This document shows, piece by piece, positions 6,539 to 9,550 of a stretch of DNA of 9,550 nt (positions are counted from its first letter, which is position 1; every line of letters starts with the position of its first letter). The notes below the pieces were generated by a model, which saw only the letters and a program-made list of their open reading frames with translations, did no database searches and was not told where the DNA came from. Where the stretch lies: contig JAOZLI010000054.1 of NCBI GenBank assembly GCA_029934915.1, positions 1 to 9,550 on the forward strand. The letters are read 5' to 3'. This DNA is from Desulfocapsa sp. (GTDB lineage Bacteria > Desulfobacterota > Desulfobulbia > Desulfobulbales > Desulfocapsaceae). The position numbers and the translations under genes are program-made.

Positions 6539-8740
6539 CTACGCATTTGAATTATACAGCTTTGCAAACTTGTTCATCCTGCTCTTCTGTGCTGACGGGA
6601 GCTTTAAGTCATATTTATTTAAATATTCAGCAGCCATGCGGTGGGTATTGAATATTGGCACGTTAAGAGAGAGATTCATGATTGCCTTATCAAGAAAATC
6701 TGATGAGGAGTCTTTGTTATGAAATTCTTCAAGGACTGCGGGCAGGATCTCGTAAAATGAGGCAGAATCTTCAGCGTAGAGCAGTTCGTCTGGTGATTCG
6801 GAAAGGTTTGCTTCATCCACTGGTCCCTCATGGCCAAATTTCCAACCGGTAAGGCCGTTGTGGTAGCCTTCCACCCACCATCCATCCATAATGGAAAGAT
6901 TTGGTACGCCATTTAATGCTGCTTTCATACCACTGGTTCCGGATGCTTCCAACGGACGTTTGGGATTGTTTAACCAGATATGCACGCCTGCCACCATTAA
7001 TTTGGCGATATGCATATCGTAGTTGGGAATGAAAATGAGGTTGAGCAGACCATTACTTTGTTCGTGGAGATCTTTCTGATAGTCAAGAATGAGCTTGATA
7101 ACAGATTTTCCTGGTTCATCGGCGGGATGTGCCTTGCCGGCGAAGAGAAAATTAATAGGCCAGTTGTTATCTGTGGCGATTTTGCAAAGCGTTTCAAGGT
7201 TGTCGAAGATCAAATCAGCTCGTTTATAGGTGGAGAATCGTCTGGCAAAACCAACCGTGAATGTTTTGTGATGAAGTTTAGTGTTGTTGTCAATTATGTT
7301 GGAATAAAAGTTCGGTGGGTCAATCCAGGTGCTGGTCATCTGGTTACGATGCTGCAGGAGCATTGCATTGACATAGTCGTACAGCGTGGCGGAATCCTGT
7401 TCCCACGCGCGTAGAAAATAGGTGCGAAAACGACTGTCACCTTTCAGCTTTTCGGCATTTTTTAATACGCCTGGATTGTTTCGCCAGTCGTTTAACTCCT
7501 GAAATGAATCGAAAAGTTCAGCCCTTGCATCGCTAATCCATGTTAAGTGATGGACACCATTAGTAATTGCCGTGATTTTGTCAGCAAATTCAGGGAATTG
7601 TTTGTGAGTAACATCTCTGTGTAGTCTGCTGACACTGTTTGCACCGCGGTTCACACGCATGGCAAGGGTTGTGAAATTATATGAGTGTGGTGCTTCCTCG
7701 TCGTGAGCAAGTAATTCCAGGATATGACGACATGATTGATGACTAATTCCGGCATACACGGATTTGTTGAAACGATCGTGACCTGCCTTCACAGGGGTGT
7801 GAATAGTGTATACCAGCTTTTTGGCTACAGTCTTTGCTGCTGACTCAATTTGTTTATCTGTTGCTTGAGTGATTTCCGAATGCTTCAGCTTTTTCATTAT
7901 TTCTTCAGCAATAAGCTGTAGTGCGACAACAACGCCATGTTGCTCGTTTAAGTGCAGGGTGTGAGACGTAATACCCAGGGCCTGTAAAACCGGAAGAATT
8001 CCAGTTCCAAGCATACGACGCTGAGTAGCTTTAATAATCGAGGATTTAGAATTATAGAGTTGACCCGCTGCATCCAGTATCGGTGCAGGATTGCCAGCAA
8101 GAGAAAAATCGAGAAGCAGTTCTGGAACAAAGAAGTCCAGAGTGTGGTTAACCTCCATTTTCATCCAAACCTGTGCCGAGGCCATGGTTTCATGGTCATA
8201 TTCATTGAAGAAAGGGACCTGGATTTGCAGTGGTTTTCCTGGGTTTTTAGGGTCTTGAAGCAGGTATAGTCCTGGTGTTTTTTCTGGATACCAGGCTACA
8301 GTTTGGGCGATTTGACCTATTTTTGAATCGACAATTTGGGAAAAGTATCCCTGTCGATAGAGAAGGCTTACTGCAACCACTGGTACTCTGCAATCAGCAA
8401 AACTTTTTAGAGTATCACCGGCAAGAACTCCTAACCCACCGCCATAACAGGGAATTTTCTCGGGACCATGGAAGAGTTTCTTGATGTAGCTCTTGAGACG
8501 TGTGTCTTTAGAGTCCGTTTTCTCAAGAGTCATCAGTTTACTTTTGATAGGATGGAAAACATCAGGGTCTGCACCTATTTCCATGGATATATAAACAACA
8601 GAATTTCCATCAGGGGTAGTGAGGTTTTTCCAGACTTTATCGAGAGTTTGTTGAGAAACTCCAAAAAATGTACCAAACTGATTCTTTGCAATCAGGTCAC
8701 TGACGTCAAAATTACTATCTGTATGAGTATTTTGTTGCAT
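6539..8740 (-). CDS. glgP: Alpha-glucan (glycogen) phosphorylase, GT35 family
   Basis: This PLP-dependent enzyme releases glucose 1-phosphate from the non-reducing ends of glycogen or maltodextrin using phosphate. The 733-aa product shows the family blocks in order: YISMEIG, YGGGLGVLAGDTLKSFAD (substrate and phosphate region), HLNEQH, THTPVKAGHDRF, SRLHRDV, ITNGVHHLTW, GFARRFSTYKRADL, and FAGKAHPADEPGK. EASGTSGMKAALNG then carries the PLP-binding lysine at about K606. These blocks place it in the shorter alpha-glucan phosphorylase type rather than the 800-plus-residue E. coli GlgP/MalP type. The ATG at 8740 has only a weak purine stretch (AAAGAAA) upstream. A minus-strand promoter candidate is TTGAGT (8818-8823) and TAATTT (8795-8800), 17-nt spacer. 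No other glycogen gene is in the window; it is divergent from pal. Confidence 0.95.
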   Translation of the reverse strand: MQQNTHTDSNFDVSDLIAKNQFGTFFGVSQQTLDKVWKNLTTPDGNSVVYISMEIGADPDVFHPIKSKLMTLEKTDSKDTRLKSYIKKLFHGPEKIPCYGGGLGVLAGDTLKSFADCRVPVVAVSLLYRQGYFSQIVDSKIGQIAQTVAWYPEKTPGLYLLQDPKNPGKPLQIQVPFFNEYDHETMASAQVWMKMEVNHTLDFFVPELLLDFSLAGNPAPILDAAGQLYNSKSSIIKATQRRMLGTGILPVLQALGITSHTLHLNEQHGVVVALQLIAEEIMKKLKHSEITQATDKQIESAAKTVAKKLVYTIHTPVKAGHDRFNKSVYAGISHQSCRHILELLAHDEEAPHSYNFTTLAMRVNRGANSVSRLHRDVTHKQFPEFADKITAITNGVHHLTWISDARAELFDSFQELNDWRNNPGVLKNAEKLKGDSRFRTYFLRAWEQDSATLYDYVNAMLLQHRNQMTSTWIDPPNFYSNIIDNNTKLHHKTFTVGFARRFSTYKRADLIFDNLETLCKIATDNNWPINFLFAGKAHPADEPGKSVIKLILDYQKDLHEQSNGLLNLIFIPNYDMHIAKLMVAGVHIWLNNPKRPLEASGTSGMKAALNGVPNLSIMDGWWVEGYHNGLTGWKFGHEGPVDEANLSESPDELLYAEDSASFYEILPAVLEEFHNKDSSSDFLDKAIMNLSLNVPIFNTHRMAAEYLNKYDLKLPSAQKSRMNKFAKLYNSNA

Positions 8741-8873
8741 ACCGTTTCTTTTTAATAAAATTAGTAGAATACGTGGTGGCTCGGGGTTTTACTCAAATTA
8801 GAGCCGTGAGAATGTAAACTCAAGATAAAAAGACGAGCGTATAAAAAATCTTAAAAATACTTTATCATGGGAT

Positions 8874-8902
8874 TTGCAAAACGTCTGGTATTTTTTTCTA
8901 AA
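8874..8902 (+). promoter_or_regulatory. Promoter candidate for pal
   Basis: TTGCAA (8874-8879) and TCTAAA (8897-8902) are 17 nt apart, each 4 of 6 to consensus. Start would be near 8909. The leader then holds a hairpin, AGACTCC (8910-8916) with GGAGTTT (8933-8939), seven pairs including one G-U, ending 12 nt before the ribosome binding site AGGAGGAG (8952-8959). Confidence 0.35.
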
Positions 8903-8962
8903 AAAAAGTAGACTCCGAAAAAAATTAAGTAGGGAGTTTGATTTATTTCACAGGAGGAGAGC

Positions 8963-9475
8963 ATGAACCGAAAATATAGTGTATATATCGCTGTTCTTAT
9001 AATGAGTTTTACTCTGTTACTCTCGGCCTGCGGGAGCAAGAAAGATGACATGCAGTCGGCAGCACCGCTGCAGGATCCTGATGCCATCGGTCACGCTGAG
9101 CCTCTTGTGTCAAAGCCTATCAGCATTATGGAAGGACGGACTACTGGTCCCATGCTGCCGGTTTACTTTGGCTTCGATAGTTCTTCTATTCGGTCAGATC
9201 AGGTGGCCAGAATGAAAGTTAATGCCGACTACCTGAAAGACAATGAAGCCGTGTCCATCCGGATTGAAGGGAATTGTGACCCTCGTGGAACCAGAGAATA
9301 TAATCTGGCTCTTGGTGAAAAGCGAGCTCTCAGTGCAAAAAAATATCTTGTGAATCTGGGAATTTCTGTTGATCGGATGAGTACCATAAGTCTTGGAGAA
9401 GAAAAGATCTTGTTGCATGGTCAGGATGATATGGCCTGGGCGCAGAATCGGCGGGATGATTTTATTGTTGAATAA
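8963..9475 (+). CDS. pal: Peptidoglycan-associated lipoprotein Pal (OmpA-like domain)
   Basis: Pal is an outer-membrane lipoprotein that grips peptidoglycan and, with the Tol proteins, keeps the envelope together during division. The 170-aa product starts with a lipoprotein signal (basic NRK, hydrophobic core about residues 7-20, lipobox LSAC with C23). Gly at +2 rather than Asp fits outer-membrane sorting. A short linker leads to an OmpA-like domain (about 65-168): YFGFDSSSI, IEGNCDPRGTREYNLALGEKRA, and a closing WAQNRRDDFIV. D106 and R121 are spaced exactly like OmpA D271/R286, which bind diaminopimelate. The start at 8963 has a strong AGGAGGAG just upstream. No tolQRAB gene lies to its left, where glgP diverges. 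Nothing recognisable follows in the 75 nt to the window end. Confidence 0.93.
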   Translation: MNRKYSVYIAVLIMSFTLLLSACGSKKDDMQSAAPLQDPDAIGHAEPLVSKPISIMEGRTTGPMLPVYFGFDSSSIRSDQVARMKVNADYLKDNEAVSIRIEGNCDPRGTREYNLALGEKRALSAKKYLVNLGISVDRMSTISLGEEKILLHGQDDMAWAQNRRDDFIVE

Positions 9476-9550
9476 ATTGAAGGTACGTTTACGTTTATAC
9501 AGTGTGTGGGGGGAGTATCTGCCCAATTCAGGGTGTTCCAGTAATTAAAA

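Noticed and set aside
7010..7414. 134-codon open frame antisense to glgP
   Set aside because: Lies wholly within conserved glgP coding sequence and has no independent signals.
8776..8807. GGCTC/GAGCC inverted repeat in the glgP-pal intergenic region
   Set aside because: Only 5 perfect pairs with an 18-nt loop on the minus strand; compatible with chance.

Overview
This window looks like chromosomal housekeeping DNA of a Gram-negative bacterium, most likely a sulfate-reducing Desulfobacterota (deltaproteobacterial) lineage near Desulfobulbales. That placement is inferred. It rests on the style of the proteins (RNase Y together with ZapA, a LERGVVD-type TyrRS, a PerR-like Fur protein, a Pal lipoprotein implying an outer membrane), moderate GC content, and a radical SAM protein type I associate with this group. 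No phage, transposon, CRISPR or tRNA signals were found.

Left part (1-4067, plus strand): the acidic C-terminal tail of an unidentified gene runs into zapA (TTG start, strong Shine-Dalgarno). The gap from 482 to 1182 is not empty. An extended -10 promoter precedes a roughly 190-nt structured RNA that I read as 6S RNA (ssrS). A weak A/T-rich terminator and about 380 nt of hairpin-rich leader follow, in front of rny (RNase Y). tyrS follows rny after 50 nt with no visible ribosome binding site and may be leaderless. A strong hairpin terminator with A and T tracts on its two sides separates tyrS from the convergent perR-like gene.

Middle (4126-6414, minus strand): a PerR/Fur-family regulator retains all nine metal ligands of Bacillus PerR at a constant offset. 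A good Fur/PerR-box candidate lies immediately downstream of its predicted promoter, suggesting autoregulation. Next comes a translationally coupled pair: a 142-aa charged protein of unknown function overlaps by 4 nt the start of a 427-aa uncharacterised radical SAM protein with extra cysteines. This pair is the least understood coding part of the window.

Right part (6539-9550): glgP (alpha-glucan phosphorylase, minus strand) lies upstream of the pair, separated by a 124-nt gap holding a strong hairpin with no T tract. Across a 222-nt intergenic region, pal (plus strand) diverges from glgP and encodes a peptidoglycan-associated outer-membrane lipoprotein. No tol genes are visible in the window. 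The last 75 nt hold no recognisable gene.

The genes do not form one pathway: they cover division (zapA), global RNA control (6S RNA, RNase Y), translation (tyrS), peroxide/metal response (perR), storage glucan breakdown (glgP) and envelope integrity (pal). The most useful points for follow-up are the 6S RNA, the leader in front of rny, the possible leaderless tyrS, the PerR operator, and the radical SAM pair.
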